Assembly (NCBI RefSeq): GCF_000002595.2
Contig: NC_057006.1
Span: 721,681 to 785,680, forward strand
DNA length: 64,000 nucleotides
Direction of reading: 5' to 3'
Origin: Chlamydomonas reinhardtii
Lineage: Eukaryota; Chlorophyta; Chlorophyceae; Chlamydomonadales; Chlamydomonadaceae
Shown here in pieces: positions 21,303 through 34,600 of this stretch. A model generated the notes under the pieces. That model was not told where the DNA came from. It saw nothing but the letters and a program-made list of their open reading frames with translations, and did not search any database. A program made the position numbers and the translations under genes. Each line of letters begins with the position of its first letter. The first letter of the stretch is position 1.

Positions 21303-24300
21303 ATGGCTCTGCAGTGCAAGCGTGTTGCCGTCGGCACCAGCGGCCGTCGCGCGATGGACGTGCGTGCCCAGGCGGTGGTAAGTAACAGTATGACGGGTCG
21401 GTTGACCGGGTCGCAGTGGACGCGAGTGGGGGCCTGTCTCGGCAGCCCTGGCGCGCACGGTGTGCGGGTCGGTTTGCTGCGCCGATGGCTTTTCGGGCCT
21501 GCAGCCAACACCACAGGCTCATGTGTGATATGTAATATGTAATTCGCTTAGGTTAATTGAGAGTTGGGGTCCCGACGACTGATCGAGGGTTTTGGGGCGT
21601 GCGTGCAGGCCTCGCCCGCACCTGCGTCTGCGCCCATGAAGACCAACGTGGCTAAAATTGCGGTTCTGGGTGCTTCCGGCTACACGGGCGCTGAGGTCGT
21701 GCGGCTGACCGCGCTGCACCCCAACATTAAGGTCACCGTTCTGACCGGCGACAAGCAGGCGGGCAAGGTGAGGGGCTCGGCAATACAATAGCAGCAGCAT
21801 GGACACCCGTTTAGTGTCATCTGGGAGCCGGAAGGGCGCTGGTGCTGGCTGACAGAAGAGGTCACGTGGCGGCAATCGACATGTCGCCTTTCAGCGGCAG
21901 CGCTGCCGACTGCACCTGACCGTCATTCCAACACGGTTATTTCCCTTGCTAGCTCACATGGCATTATGAGGTCCAAAGCGCATCGGCCGCTCACCTGCTT
22001 TTCTGAGCCCTAGTGCCCTGCGCATTGCTTGGGAGCGGGTGCCAAGCCTTCCCAGTTCCCGGGCTCCCTCCTCCACCTGCCGCCTTCTCCGGCAAGCTCA
22101 CTGGGGACAAACCCCACCCCTTGCCAATTGAATGACCCCATTATCCCCTTACACCTGTGTACTGGCAAGCTGCCGCTTGCAACTGACTACGCGCGCTCCA
22201 CCCGGTGCAACACCCCACTGCGCCAGGCCTTCTCCGACGTCTTCCCCCACCTGGTGGCCGCCACCAATGTGCCCAAGCTTGTCAAGATTGATGACGTCAA
22301 CTTCGCTGACGTGGACGCCGTGTTCTGCTGCCTGCCGCACGCCACCACGCAGGTGGGTGGGGCAGGGGGGTCGGGGGTGGAGTGAGCATGGCAGGGCAGT
22401 GAAGGGGGAAGCAGCGGACGGGGCAGCAGCAGCGCACAGCAGCGAAGGCCTGCAGGAGCTTGGCCCCTGCAAGGCTGCTCGCTTTTCTTGTTCTTTCCCA
22501 CGTCACCCACTCAACCAAAAACACCCAACAACCCCACTCGCACGTGCGGTCCCCCTCCTCCTCCTCCTTCCGCTCCTGCAGGAGGTGATCAAGAAGCTGC
22601 CCTCCGACCTCAAGGTGGTGGACCTGTCCGCGGACTTCCGCCTCAAGAACCCAGCCACCTACGCCGAGTGGTGAGGCTGACCGGGGTGACAGACAGCAGC
22701 TCAGACTGCCCGGGGGGACAGACAGCAGGGGGCTGGCCAGCAGGGGGAGCCCTGACATGGGAGGTAGGGATAGGGGGTGGGGGAGGCGGGGTGCTGGGAG
22801 CTGTGGGTGCGGGTGGTGGCACACCCGGCTAGCGCGGCGCCGCGTGCATGCGGCCTGCCTGGTAGTCAGGGATTGGTGTGAAGGGAAGGCGGTGGAAGCT
22901 GGTCGTCTCCCACATTACTCAACCAACGCGCGCCTCCTCCTCCTCCTCGCTCCCTTGCAGGTACGGCCACGAGCACGCGGCTGTGGAGCTGCAGAAGGAG
23001 GCGGTGTACGGCCTCACGGAGCTGTACCGCGACCAGGTGCGGGGGGTGGGGTGGGGTGGGCGTGTGGTGTGGAGGGCGTGTGTATGGATGGAAGAGCACA
23101 CCGGAACACCGTGTGCGGTGTGTGTGTGTGGGGGGGGGGGGTGGGTGGGGGGTGGGGAGGGGGGCATGGCGGTATGGAGAGGAGGCGTTGGGGGATTGGG
23201 GGCGGGGGCATGAGAAGGCCATGTGGGGGGCAGGGCGTGGGGGCAGGGGGCGGGCGCATCCGGGATGCTGTTGTGGGGCCTGTCTGCAGCGTCCTAGCTG
23301 GCCGAAGCAATCGTGCCCTAGGGCTCAACAGTTCAGCTCATGAAACGATGGTGAGGTGCTGGCTTGTCGCGCGGATGGGGAAGGGCCGCGTCCTGGCTGG
23401 GCGGCCAAATGGTGGGGCGGGTACTGGCGGCCGCAGCTGGAGGCCCAGAGGGGCAGAGGCCTGCAAGGCAGCGCAGCGGCGCTAGCAGCGGCGGTGGTGC
23501 CGGGCGCGGCAGCGGCCGCGGGTCGATGCACGGCCGCAGCACGCGGGCAGCCGCAACAGGCGGACGGGCGGCGCAACAGCAGCAGCGCACGAACTGGAGT
23601 GGGCGCAGGAACAGCAGCAGCGAGCAGCGAGCAGGTGCCCGGCGGGCGCCGGGGGGCAGGCGCGGCCACCGGTGCCGTTGCCGCTCTGCTTCATAAGGGG
23701 GGCGGGGCAGTCACAGATGGTGAAGGGGCGGAGGCAGGAGAACGGCTGGGTGCCTGCAGGCTCGCAGGCCAGTGGCGCCGTGTCAGGCTGAAGGCTGGGG
23801 CCTGAGGGCGGCGAGCAGCAGGGCACGTGCCCTGGCCGCCAGTCGCCGCGGAGGGGGGATACACCATTCCCAAAACAAATTTGGAGCAGGACGGCGCTCC
23901 CGCTTGGGCCGTTGGGCGGCCACCTGGAGCACGGGCACCGCGGCCGTGCCGCTGGGCCGTAGCCCACCTGCACACGTGCCCCACGTACCCTGCTGACCGC
24001 CTCGTGACCTCCCCCCCTGGCCCCTGGCTCCGCAGGTCAAGTCGGCTCGCCTGCTCGCCAACCCGGGCTGCTACCCCACCTGCTCGCAGCTGGGTCTGTA
24101 CCCCCTGCTCAAGGTGGGTTGGATGCACGCGTGTGTGTGTGTGTGCCGGCGGGGCGGATGGAAAGAAGCGGGTGCTGGTGCTGGTGCTGGTACTGGTGCT
24201 GGTGCTGGTGCTGGTGCTGGTAGTCACGTGCAACCCCCGGGATCAGGGCGAATGAGCGAAAGCGCAGATATGCGGGGAGGCCGCGGTTCAGGGTGCTGGA

Positions 24301-26099
24301 TGGGCAGGCACGCGTTTGGTGGGCCGCAGGCAACCGGCGAGGAGGTGTGGGCCATGGGCTCAGGTGAACAACGACACCCCGCCATGCCCCCTCTGACACA
24401 AATACACATACACTTGACATTTTACATCGACCCTCTCCTTTGTGATATTCTCCGACATGTGCAGGCCGGCCTGATCCTGCCCGAGGACATCCTGATTGAC
24501 GCCAAGAGCGGCGTGTCGGGCGCGGGCCGCAGCGCCAAGGAGTCCAACCTGTACTGCGAGATTGCGGAGGGCATCAACAGCTACGCAGTGGGCTCGCACC
24601 GCCACATGCCGGAGATCGAGCAGGTGCGCTGGGGGGTCCCGCAGGAGGCACGTGGCTGTCCATGTAAGACGGGGTGAAAGGCGTGAGGGGGAGGAGATGG
24701 GGTATGGCGGGCAGGAAGCGCGAGGGGTCCGGGTGGTTCATGCGCCGCCCGACCTTGGAAAGGGGATACCGTGTTATGTGCCCGGGCCCAAATACGACGA
24801 GAGAGGGAGGTGTGGGGAAGAGAGGTCTGGGGAGGCGGGTAACTGGGGAGGGGACTGGGGGAGGCAAGGGCACAGGGCCTAGGCTGCATGACAGGTTCGC
24901 ATTATTAACCGACCGGCGCTCCTGCCTGACACTGCTGCGTCATGTGCGTTGCCTTCTGGCCACAGGGCCTGACTGAGGCTGCCGGCAAGCCCGTCACCAT
25001 CTCCTTCACCCCCCACCTCATCAACATGAGCCGGTGAGAGCAGAGGGCGGGGGAGGCAGGCGAGTGGTGGAGGCTCGGTGTATTCCCGAGCCCGACGACA
25101 TCGGGGAAGGGCGCAGAGACAAAAGGGGGCGGCACAGGACACGGGGGCCACAGGGGGTGGTCTTCGCCTGCGGCAGCACCTCACAAGGGCAGTCCGCACG
25201 GAGCTGCGCCATATGTGTGTGGCGTGTCCCGGGCACCGCGCCAGTCGAGGTACTTGCAGTGCATGTCCAGCAGTGCCGGCCGTCTCCCCTCATGCTCCCC
25301 CCTCCGCCCCACAGCGGCATGCAGACCACCAGCTACGTGAAGCTGGCGCCGGGCGTGACGGCCGACCAGCTGCGCAGCCAGCTGGCCAGCACCTACGAGG
25401 GCGAGCCCTTCGTGCGCGTGCTGCCCAAGGGCGTGGTGCCGCACACCCGCCACGTGCGCGGCTCCAACTACTGCCTCATGAACGTCTTCCCCGACCGCAT
25501 CCCCGGCCGCGCCATTGTCATCTCGGTGGGTGGGTGGGTGGGTGGGTGGCAGCAGCCGCAACACGTACACGCCGCAACGGCAGCTGCCGCACGACCGCGT
25601 ACACACAAGCTCTCGACTTCGTAAGGTAGCCCTTACCCAGCGCGAATGAGTCTTCCACACCCGTTGGGCCCCTGCGCACCACATAGCCAACCCCTTCCCC
25701 CATTCCCGTCTTTCATGGACGGCTCCCCCCCCACTCGCTCCGTTGCACCTCCTGCTTCATGACAACCAGGCCCCTACCCCTGACCGCGAAGTATCGTACT
25801 CGTGCGTACTCTTCGAACTCCCTCCCCTTGCTTCCCTTCCTCCCCTTCCGCGCCCATTAATCACTCCGTCGACACTTCATACTTAATCACTCCGTTCTCC
25901 GGCTTTACACCCCATCCCAACCCCATTGTCTACCATCTACCACAAACAATCATGATCAGAATGTAATCCCACACCCGCACACCTGCAGGTGATTGACAAC
26001 CTGGTCAAGGGCGCCAGCGGCCAGGGGCTGCAGAACCTCAACCTCATGATGGGCTGGCCCGAGACCACCGCCCTGCTGCAGCTGGCCATGTTCCCCTAG
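21303..26099 (+). CDS. ARGC: N-acetyl-gamma-glutamyl-phosphate reductase (ArgC), plastid precursor
   Basis: Ten exons (21303-21377, 21609-21767, 22227-22352, 22582-22670, 22961-23036, 24036-24113, 24465-24623, 24966-25033, 25315-25525, 25989-26099) encode 383 aa with exact phases. The enzyme reduces N-acetylglutamyl phosphate to the semialdehyde with NADPH, the third step of arginine synthesis, in the chloroplast stroma. Residues 1-35 are a plausible transit peptide. The NADP-binding motif GASGYTGAE is at residues 46-54. The catalytic Cys is C187 in NPGCYPT. A lysine-rich [10 protein letters not shown] loop follows, and the catalytic His pair region SHRHMPE is near residues 245-251. Family length excluding the transit peptide fits well. 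Introns 5 (999 bp) and 9 (463 bp) are long for the locus, and intron 5 is strongly G-rich. Confidence 0.96.
24172..24222 (+). repeat. GGTGCT hexanucleotide repeat in an ArgC intron
   Basis: About eight copies of GGTGCT with one interruption lie just after the donor of intron 6. It is a simple intronic microsatellite with no coding role. Confidence 0.85.
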
Positions 26100-27266
26100 G
26101 CGGCCACAGGGGGAGAAGAGGGGGCGGAGGGAGAGGGGTTGAGCGGGAGAGGGAGGACCGGAGGTGGAGCAGGAGAGGGAGGGATGAGGCGGAGAGAGGA
26201 GGGGTTGGAGGAGGCGGAGCCTAGGGGATGCAGCGGCGCGCGGCTAGAGTGCTACGGCGCTGAGGGGGGCGGTTGGGCGGGTGTGTGACCTGAGCGGCCG
26301 GTGTAGCACTGTGGCGCAGTGCGTACGGGAAATGGCGCAGCGTTTCTACAGGCAGTAGCAGCTCAAATGTGTGTTGTATGTGTGTGTGTGTGTATGGCTC
26401 TGGTTCATGAATGGACAAAACGCGGTGCGGTGTGCATGTTGTCAGCTCTGTTTGCCTCCGAATGGGACAACGTGGCAAAATGCTGGACAAGAATGACTCA
26501 CTTGTTTGTGTTGCCTTATGTTGGATGTTCAGGGATTGTGCGGTCTATTGGCTGCTCATGTTGGTGGCCAGGTGGCGGAGGTGTGTGTGCAGGCGGCTGG
26601 GCAGCGACATCAGTGCGCGACCCCGCCGCCAGGAATCGGTACCGGGGAAGCAGCATGCACGGACGCAGGAATTCAAGTTATGAAAGAGCAGGCTTTGCGA
26701 GGCGCATGCAGGCGGAAGCGCTTCAAGTGCAAGGGGCTTGCTGTGTGTACGAGACAGACGAGCTCGAAGTGAGCTCCGCGTTGAAGCGCTCGGGAACGCG
26801 TTCGTGGCGGGGTCCCGGTGGGTGTGAAATCCGGCGTAGAAACAATTTAAGATCGTAATTTGCCCATCACCAGCACTGTATGCGCCCGTATGCCCGCCTG
26901 TGTGTCACCAGCGATTAGGTAATTTGCCCCTGCATGCCCAAACCTGACGATGGGGGTTTACGCGCGCGCGGGTGAATACCTTTGCGCGAACCCGTTGTCG
27001 GCTTCTGAGTAGTATTATTAGCTGCATAACCGCGATTCGACGCAGTGGCCAGCAGCGCAAAACCAGGGCATCGCGGCCGCTTTCGAGTAAGTTCGGAGCA
27101 CAAAACATCAACCGCTTTAACCGACCGGAATGTTCCCTGGTTCTTGATCCAACGGGAGGCGCGCTTGACAATGCATATAAATACGGGCGAACATGACTGA
27201 ATTGTCCAATCACAAACAACGACTCACCTACTCCGCCCAACACTTAAGCTGTTGGTTTCAGTTGAC
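26100..27266. other. 3' flank of ArgC and promoter of the phosphatase gene
   Basis: About 1.2 kb without exons. The first 130 bp are an unusual purine-rich (G/A) stretch on the plus strand. Beyond about 26840 the DNA becomes AT-richer towards the phosphatase promoter. Confidence 0.5.
27176..27183 (+). promoter_or_regulatory. TATA box of the metallophosphatase gene
   Basis: A perfect TATAAATA lies 91 bp upstream of the first ATG at 27267. It is the clearest TATA box in the window. Confidence 0.75.
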
Positions 27267-30200
27267 ATGATGATGCAGCGGAAGTCTCTGCTCCTTGCCG
27301 TCGCGGCTCTGGCCGCGCTGGCTGTGTGCGCGTCGGCCGGCTACACGCGCCCGCCGCCTCCTCGTCGTTCGCCGCCGCGCATGGCTGCGGGCCCTCAGGT
27401 TTATGGTCCCCCGATGACCAATGCTTGGCTCAAGTGAGTGGCGTCCGACCGCCGGGGTTGAAAGGATGCGCGAGCTTGCGAAATGCGAGCTCCTGGGAGC
27501 GTTCAGCAGCCGCCATCATGTTGTGTTGCTTGCTGGGAGCTGGGGCTGTACTGCCCGGTTGGTGCCTTCCGGGGCCTGGCAGAGAGCTCACGCTGAATAT
27601 GCCGCGCTAAACCGCCTGGTTAGAACGTTTCTCTTCCGACATCGTGCGCATTCGATTCTCCTTGTAAGCATCTTCAGGAACGTTTGCCCCTGCCGTGACT
27701 GCCGTGGTCGTGCTGCAGGATGCCCGCGAACGGCCGCTTCCGCATCCTGCAGGTCGCCGGTGAGTACGAAGGGGCACCTGTGCGGATGCCAGCGCGACTA
27801 GACGTGCATGTGCGTGCATATGCGTTTACCGCACCGTGCTTTCCACTCCTCATGCCTGCCTTGCCCTAGCCTTGTAACCACACGCCTCACCGCGTTTCCT
27901 ACGCCCCCTCCCCACCTGTGCTTCTGCCCCCGTCCCCTCCAGACGTGCACTACCAGAACGGCGCCAGCACCGGCTGCCAGGACATCCTGCCCGAGCAGAA
28001 CCCCTGCAGCGATGTCAACTCCACCGCCCTGCTGACCGCCATGATTAAGAAGTGAGTGGAACAGTCGGTGGGGCCCCGCATGTCGCGTCTGGAGCTGAGG
28101 TGCCCCAACGGCGTGTACGTGTGCCAACGTGTAATGACATACGACCAACCCAAAGCACCCGTCACTTCACCTGGTTCCATTCTTTCCACCCCCAGGGAGC
28201 AGCCCAACCTGGTCGTGTTCACGGGTGACAACGTGTGGTACCCCGGCAACACCGACATCGTGGCTGCCCAGGCCGCGCTGACCAAGCCCCTGAACGACGC
28301 CGGCGTCCCCTACATGCTGACCTTCGGCAACCACGGTGCGTGCTTGCGTGCGTCTGTCTTGGTGCCACCCGTCAACCGCGTGTGCTAGATGCGCTCAACA
28401 GGGTCCTGTGTGGGGACTGGGGGGCCACCTGCATGCGGCACGCCTGACTGGCTCGGTAGCCTCACGCCGCAGCGGCGTGGCTTCCCTGCTCCTCTACCTG
28501 CTCCCCTACCTGCTCCCCTGATTGAGGCTCGCCCCCACCCCAACCACCTCGCATGGCCCTGCAGACTGCGAGTCTGAGGACTGCCGCTCCCAGTTGATTG
28601 ATGCCGACATGAAGCAGCCCTACTCGCTCACCGTGGCCGGCCCCAAGGTGCGGGTACTACATGTCGGGAGTGCACCAGCCCCTGCAGCCATGCTCCTTCG
28701 CCTCGTCTTGCAGCTGGGTGCCCCAGGACGCCGCGCCGCACACCCACCACACCCCGTTGCTGCATACGCCACCGTATCACCCAAGTCCCCTGCGACCAAC
28801 CCACTCCGCTACCGCCTAACTCCCCACCCACCCCACCCCATCCCTCACACACCCCGACACAGGAGCTGCACGGCAAGGGCAACTACGCCTACACCGTGAC
28901 CGGCACTGACGGCAAGCCCGCCTTCGCCGTCTACGTGATGGATGGTGAGGGCGCATGTGTTGCCGGGGTCTGGGAATGGGTAGACTATCTGTACGCGGTG
29001 AGCTCACCGGTTGGGGTGCACACGTCACCGTATGCACCCTGTGCGTGTCCAAGCACTTGCGCAGCCAATGTCCGAGAGCTCGTGGCGGGGAAGTTGTTGT
29101 GCGCCGCCTGCGGTCGCTGTTCATGCTCTGACCGGCGCTCACCCCCTCGCTCAATGCAACCCAACCACACAGGTGGTGCCTACCTGTCTGAGTTCCCCGG
29201 CAGCTACGACTTCATCCACGTGAGTAGGGGTTGGCGGTTGGCGGATGCAGGGCCCGGGGCATGCAATCACGCAGAAGCAATGCCGCAACTACTTATCCGC
29301 CGGTTCATAACGAAGTGGCTACGTGCTGATTCTCATCACTCCCGATGTATACCGCCGTCTCGCCGCGCGCAGCCCGACCAGGTCCAGTGGTACAACGAGA
29401 CCTCGATGGCGCTGGAGAAGGCCGCCGGCCGCAAGGTGCCGGGCGTTGCCTTCACCCACATCCCCATGCCCGAGTACGACAGCGCCTTCATCTGCAACCT
29501 GCCTGCCAACACCACCGGCATCTCCATCGGCACGGTGAACGACTTCGGCGCCAAGTCCAAGAGCGGCATGGGCAAGGCGCTCGCCAGTAAGTGATGAAAT
29601 TGCGGAAAGCGGGAGCGCGTGACACAAAAGCGTGTTGTGCAGAAAGGGCGAAGGTCTTGCATCAGTGGCTGGAAAAGGCGGACGCAGGGCACGGCACACG
29701 CGCGTGCGTGGACGCCTGCCCCACGCTGCACCTCCGCTCCGCTGCTAGCTGCCATTCTACAGAACGCCCCGCCCCGCCCACCTCGCGACCCTCTAAACCC
29801 TGCCGACTTGCATCTCGCCCTCATTGCAGACAACTGCACCTCTGGCACCACCTTCGGTGTGTTCCAGGAGGGTGTCTACAGCGCCAACGTGAACGGTGGC
29901 CTGTTCAGTGCCATGGCCATGCGCGGCGACATCAAGATGGTCAACGTGGGCCACGACCACGTCAACGGTGAGCTACAGAGCTGGCTGCTGAGCGAGGCGT
30001 TGGGTAGCGTGGCGTTTGACCGTTTGCCCAGGGGATTCATGCGCACAGATGCTGGGGGGCGTAAGGGAGCGTCTCTGGCACAGCTGGAACGCTAGTCGCG
30101 CGCTTGCTTGCTGAGCGACCCCTCCTAGCCCAGCCCTGTCCTAACCGTAGTGCTGCTCGCGCCCCTGCCTGCCCGCATCTGCACCACCCGCAGACTTCTG

Positions 30201-30381
30201 CACCCCCTTCTACGGCATCCAGCTGTGCTACGGCGGCGGCTTCGGCTACCACGCCTATGGCAAGGCCGGCTGGCCCCGCCGCGCCCGCACCATCGACCTG
30301 TACCAGAACGGCACCGTCCACACCTACAAGACCCTGGACTCCTGGGGCGCCTACGCCGAGATTGACCACCAGAGCTTCTAA
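27267..30381 (+). CDS. secreted calcineurin-like metallophosphatase (purple acid phosphatase / DCR2 type)
   Basis: Ten exons (27267-27433, 27719-27759, 27943-28051, 28196-28335, 28565-28647, 28863-28944, 29173-29219, 29373-29586, 29830-29967, 30194-30381) encode 402 aa with exact phases. Three tandem Met codons start it; the first is taken. Residues about 4-24 form a signal peptide (basic, Leu/Ala-rich core, ASA-G cleavage). The two-metal phosphoesterase motifs are in order: ADVHYQNG, VVFTGDNVW, TFGNH, THIPMPEYD and NVGHDHVNDFC. Several N-x-S/T sites support secretion. This is the arrangement of the PAP28/29-like (yeast Dcr2-like) group, which removes phosphate from phosphoesters. A role in extracellular phosphate scavenging is likely but inferred. 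Paired Cys residues near the C-terminus fit disulfides. Confidence 0.9.
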
Positions 30382-30821
30382 GCTATCACATCGGACTAAT
30401 GCTGCTGTCCATCTGGGCACCAGCAGTTGCCCTCTGTGGAGGAGCGTACATAGCTGGGGGATCAACACTCGGGACAGGCTCTCATTCAGTTTTTGACGTA
30501 CATATGGCCTTTGCCCGCGTGATTTGTGAATAAGGAATGCGACCAAGCCTGATGGCATGTCGCAGAGGGGCAGTCGCGCCACCGCGTGAGCGTACATAGT
30601 ATAGATTGCATGAGCAGGGGGGTGCGTGACAGGGCGCGCCGATGCATGTGCACGTATGAACGGAAGGAACAGGGCAAGAGGCCTGAGGCCAACAGTATAC
30701 GGTATGCAAGCTATGATGCGTGAAGACAGGAAGTGCAAGAGGGCTGCCCAGAGGTTTTGTGCCTACGCCATGCTGAGGTCATGGAAAGCCTACCGGATTT
30801 CACCACATCTGGGCCCAGCGT

Positions 30822-30826
30822 TGTAA
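30822..30826 (+). terminator. TGTAA poly(A) signal, phosphatase gene
   Basis: TGTAA lies 441 bp downstream of the stop codon. Confidence 0.5.
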
Positions 30827-31658
30827 CACACCTCGCTGCTGCGTGTGTCCGGGTGGCCTGAATCTTATGACTCAGTCTACGCGTGTCTTCACTTGCTCAG
30901 ACTGTAGCCCTGCCATGTCCCTTGGCACCCTTGGCTTTGGACCTGGGCCCCTAGCGGGCAAAGCGCGGATGTCGCTGCAGGAGAAATAATAAACGCTGGC
31001 GAGAGGCACCTGCTAGACTTCTCCATGCAGTGCCCGTTTGCCACAGCCCAGCCCAGATAGCGCCTGCTATGTGCGTGTTCGCCGGCTGCATACGCGCTCG
31101 CCTCGTCGGTTGCTCCCACGCATGCATGCGGGCCCCGTCTGAGTCTTTGTCCACACTCCCATTGACCAGCCAGGGTCTAGGGCCTGGCTGTTGTGCGAGG
31201 TTGTGCGTGTGTGGGCAGCTCAAGCCCCTGAACGACGGCGGCTGGGCGGCAGGAAATTCGGGCAGCCGCAGCGGCTCACTGAGTGCTGATAGCTGGCTTG
31301 CTGAGTATGCTGGCTTGCTGAGTATGCAACATTGCAACCGGTGATGGGCGAGAGCGCAGAGCGCTCAGGTTGGGCAGCGCAGGTGCAGTGCCCACGCCGC
31401 CCCTGCTATGTAGGGCACGCCGCCGGCAGTACCAGAGGTGCGCTTGGGTGGTCTCCTGATGCTGAAGCAAGGGTGCGATGGACAGTGCACATGGTCCCCG
31501 GGTGGGGGCGCGCAGCGGGCGCGCTGATCTCCATCGAACGCACACACGCACTGACACGCGTACGGCATTCCGACCCTCCTATCAGCCCCGCCGGCGCGCA
31601 CACTCCTCTATAATATCCTCTCTCCAAATCCGCACTCTCAACTCATGAAGTTTTAGCC
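30827..31658. other. intergenic: promoter of the 988-aa protein gene
   Basis: About 830 bp without exons. A short direct repeat (two copies of TGCTGGCTTGCTGAGTATGC-like sequence, near 31285-31325) is visible. A TATA-like TCTATAAT sits near 31606. Confidence 0.5.
31606..31613 (+). promoter_or_regulatory. TATA-like element of the 988-aa gene
   Basis: TCTATAAT lies 53 bp upstream of the ATG at 31659, a short but workable 5' UTR distance. Confidence 0.55.
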
Positions 31659-34600
31659 ATGGCGCGCTCCAAGGAGCCTTGGTTCGAGTATTTGCTGCGA
31701 AACAAGGCCATTCGAACATTCCTCACCAGTTACAATGAGGCGGAGTGGGAGGAGGTCTGCAAGCTCTGTCTGCTTTATGGTATCTTACATCTGGACCTTA
31801 AAGATGGCCGCGGCGATGTGGCGAGGCTGCGGGAGCTTGTCGGTGTTGGCCACAGCGGAGCGACGGTCGACAACGCGCTGCCAGGAATACAGGAGAAATT
31901 GGCAGAGCTGAAGTTCCAGCTTGATGAAGTGGCTTCTGGACTGCCGCACGGACAGGTGCGCGGAAGGGCTTCGGTCAAACATTGATGATAACCGCCGAAC
32001 GCCGATAGGCGCTTCTATCAAGATTGTCATTTTTCTATTTACAGATGCCTCACGCCGCTCGCGATGACACTGGGCGAGCGGCTCAGGCGCCCGCGATTCC
32101 CGGTAAGTCTCTCACCGAAATTTTAATTATATTATTAATATAGCCCCGCTATTGCCCCGCTATTGCCCTCTCTATTGCCCTGGGGTGCCTCGCGGGTGGT
32201 GGGTGGGGTCGGGGCGAGCAGCGTGCCCAACATCTTGACCTATGCGGGGATGAACCCGCCCACCAGCGCAAGACCCCGCCGAATCGCCAACCGCCATAAG
32301 GCCTAGGACTTTGGGGAAAGTAGGTGAAGCGTCGTGGCGGGCACACTGGCAGGGGCATGGGTTTCAACCCTCCCGCCTGTGGTGTGACGCAGGGCCCCCG
32401 AGGCGCGCGCTTGCGCCGTGGGGAGAGGACCCTGTGGAGCAGCAGCTGCGCCGGCAAGCAGCTGAGACCAAGGTGGCGCTCCGGCAAGCGGAGAGGTTTT
32501 TGCGCTACACCAAAGGTGCGCGCAGACGCAGCTGCAGCCCGATAGGGAGCCCAGACATGACGGTGCCTGGGGCTGAGTGGATGGTAGGACCGGCACCTCA
32601 TGGCCGGCGCCTGACCCATTGCATACGGTGTCCTAAGCCGCGACACTCGGACCTGCATCGCCGCAGGGTCCGCCAAGTTGGCAATAGACCCGCAGGACAT
32701 GCCGCGCAAGCTGGTCGACAAGGCGGTGGCCGCAGTAGCAGCGGCAAATGCGGTGGGGCCGGATGTCCGGCCGCCCTCGGAGTGGCGCACGGGCGACTCG
32801 GAGCGCACCTTTACGCCGCCGGGCAAGAAGCGGGGCCCCGTGATGCCGGGTGCCGGGCTCATGGGCGCAGAGTACCCGGCCTGGTGGGGTGACGCGGTGG
32901 GCTGGGCCAGCGGAGGTGGCGAGGGCGAGCCGCAATGGGTCCCGGGCCCTCGGTCCCGGTCCGCTCCGCGGCCCGGCCGCCGCGCACCGCGGCTGGCATA
33001 CTCGGTACAGGCTGACCAAGACAAGGTAAGAGACAGGCCGGCGGGGGCGGCTCGGGCTGGCTGGGGAAGTAAAGCCATATGATTCAGTAAAACGGCACAG
33101 CGCTGCGCCGCATGTAGGCCAGGAATGCAACGCGGGAGCGGAGCGGCGACGGCTATGTGGTTTTGACGCAAACGCTCATGCGCAGTTGCCACTCGTGCCA
33201 CTTGCCGCACTGCAGCCGCCGCTGTGGCGAGACGACCTGGTGACAGCCCGCTACCTGGACGTGCCCAGCAGCGGCTATGGCAGGTGGGCATGGGTGCTCG
33301 CAACAAGGATAGACGTCGTAGTGCTCAAGGCCCCACATGTCGGTGACATGAACAGCACCAACTCCAACGCATTTGCTCCTTGGTACTAGACCAACACGCA
33401 CTGAGCACCAAATTGGTTCTGGTCCGTTGCAGGAATTCTCCGCCGCGCGTTCCGCAGCAGTACCTGCCGCCGCCGGCTCAGGACCCTGTGTTGGCGCCCG
33501 CCTACCTGCAGCAGCAGGGCCCACACGCCTTCGCGCCCCCGGCGCCCGTGGCGCCGCCACCCATGCCCACGCAGCAGCAGCCACCCTTTGGCGTGCCGCC
33601 GCCAGGGCCATGGGGCGATGGCGGGGCGTGGGGCAGTGGCGATGGCTATGGGCGCGCTGCGTACGGCAGCGATGCGGGCGTGTACGGGCCGGGCGCTGTG
33701 GGGCCACAGCTGTACGCTGTGTACCCGAACCAGGCCTACCCCAACCAGGCTTACGGCTTCGGGCCGGGCTGGAGCAAGCAGGCTCAGCGCCGCTGGGAGG
33801 AGGCGGTGTATGGACGGCCGCCGTGGAAGGTGGGTCTGGGCGCATGGCATGTTTACCTGACAGCCTACGCGTTGCCCACAATCCTTGCGTGGTTTCGTAG
33901 TGAAGGGAGCAAGCGGCTGACTCCCAACGCACACCCAAATCTCGTCATTCGCGTGCAGCCCATCAAGACGTCTAAGGAGGTGGCACAGTCGCGGATCCGG
34001 GAGATGGTGCAGGCGGACAAGGCGGCTGCGCGGGCGCAGCGTGCAGCGCGGCAGCGGGCGGCGGAGGCTGCTGCGGCTGGAAGCCCGTGGCAGGCGCCAT
34101 CCGCAAACCAGCCCCCGCGCAAAACACCAGTGAGTCCCCAATGCTGTACCCTGTGGCGTCAACCAGCACTGCCACCAGTCGCTGTGATCACCCACTGACC
34201 ACGTGCTGCTGGTGCCCTGTGTACTGTCGCAGGAGCGCCCGCGCTCCGCTGGGCCGTCCGAGGTGGCGGAGAGCCTTGCGTCCAACCCCTACACCTCCTG
34301 GTTCATGGAGCCGCGCCAAGACCAGGCCGGGCAGCAGCAGCAGCAGCAGGCGGCTGCTGAGGCAGAGGCGCGGCAGCAGCAGCAACAGGGGCAACGCATC
34401 TCGGCAGCATGGGGCGCGCCGGCTGGCGGTGCGCCTGCTGTCATCGCAGTTGACACAAGCGCTGCTGCAAAGCCGCCGACACCGCCGCCGCAGGATGGCA
34501 CGGCACGGCCCACAGCCGCGCCTTCCGGTGCGGGGCCGGGCGGCCTGCACCCGTTTGACCTGGGGCCGGCGGCGGCTGAGCTGAAGGCGCGGAGCAGCGG

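Noticed and set aside
26319-26858. 179-codon frame downstream of ArgC
   Set aside because: Low-quality composition, no splice or domain support, and it lies in the expected 3' flank.
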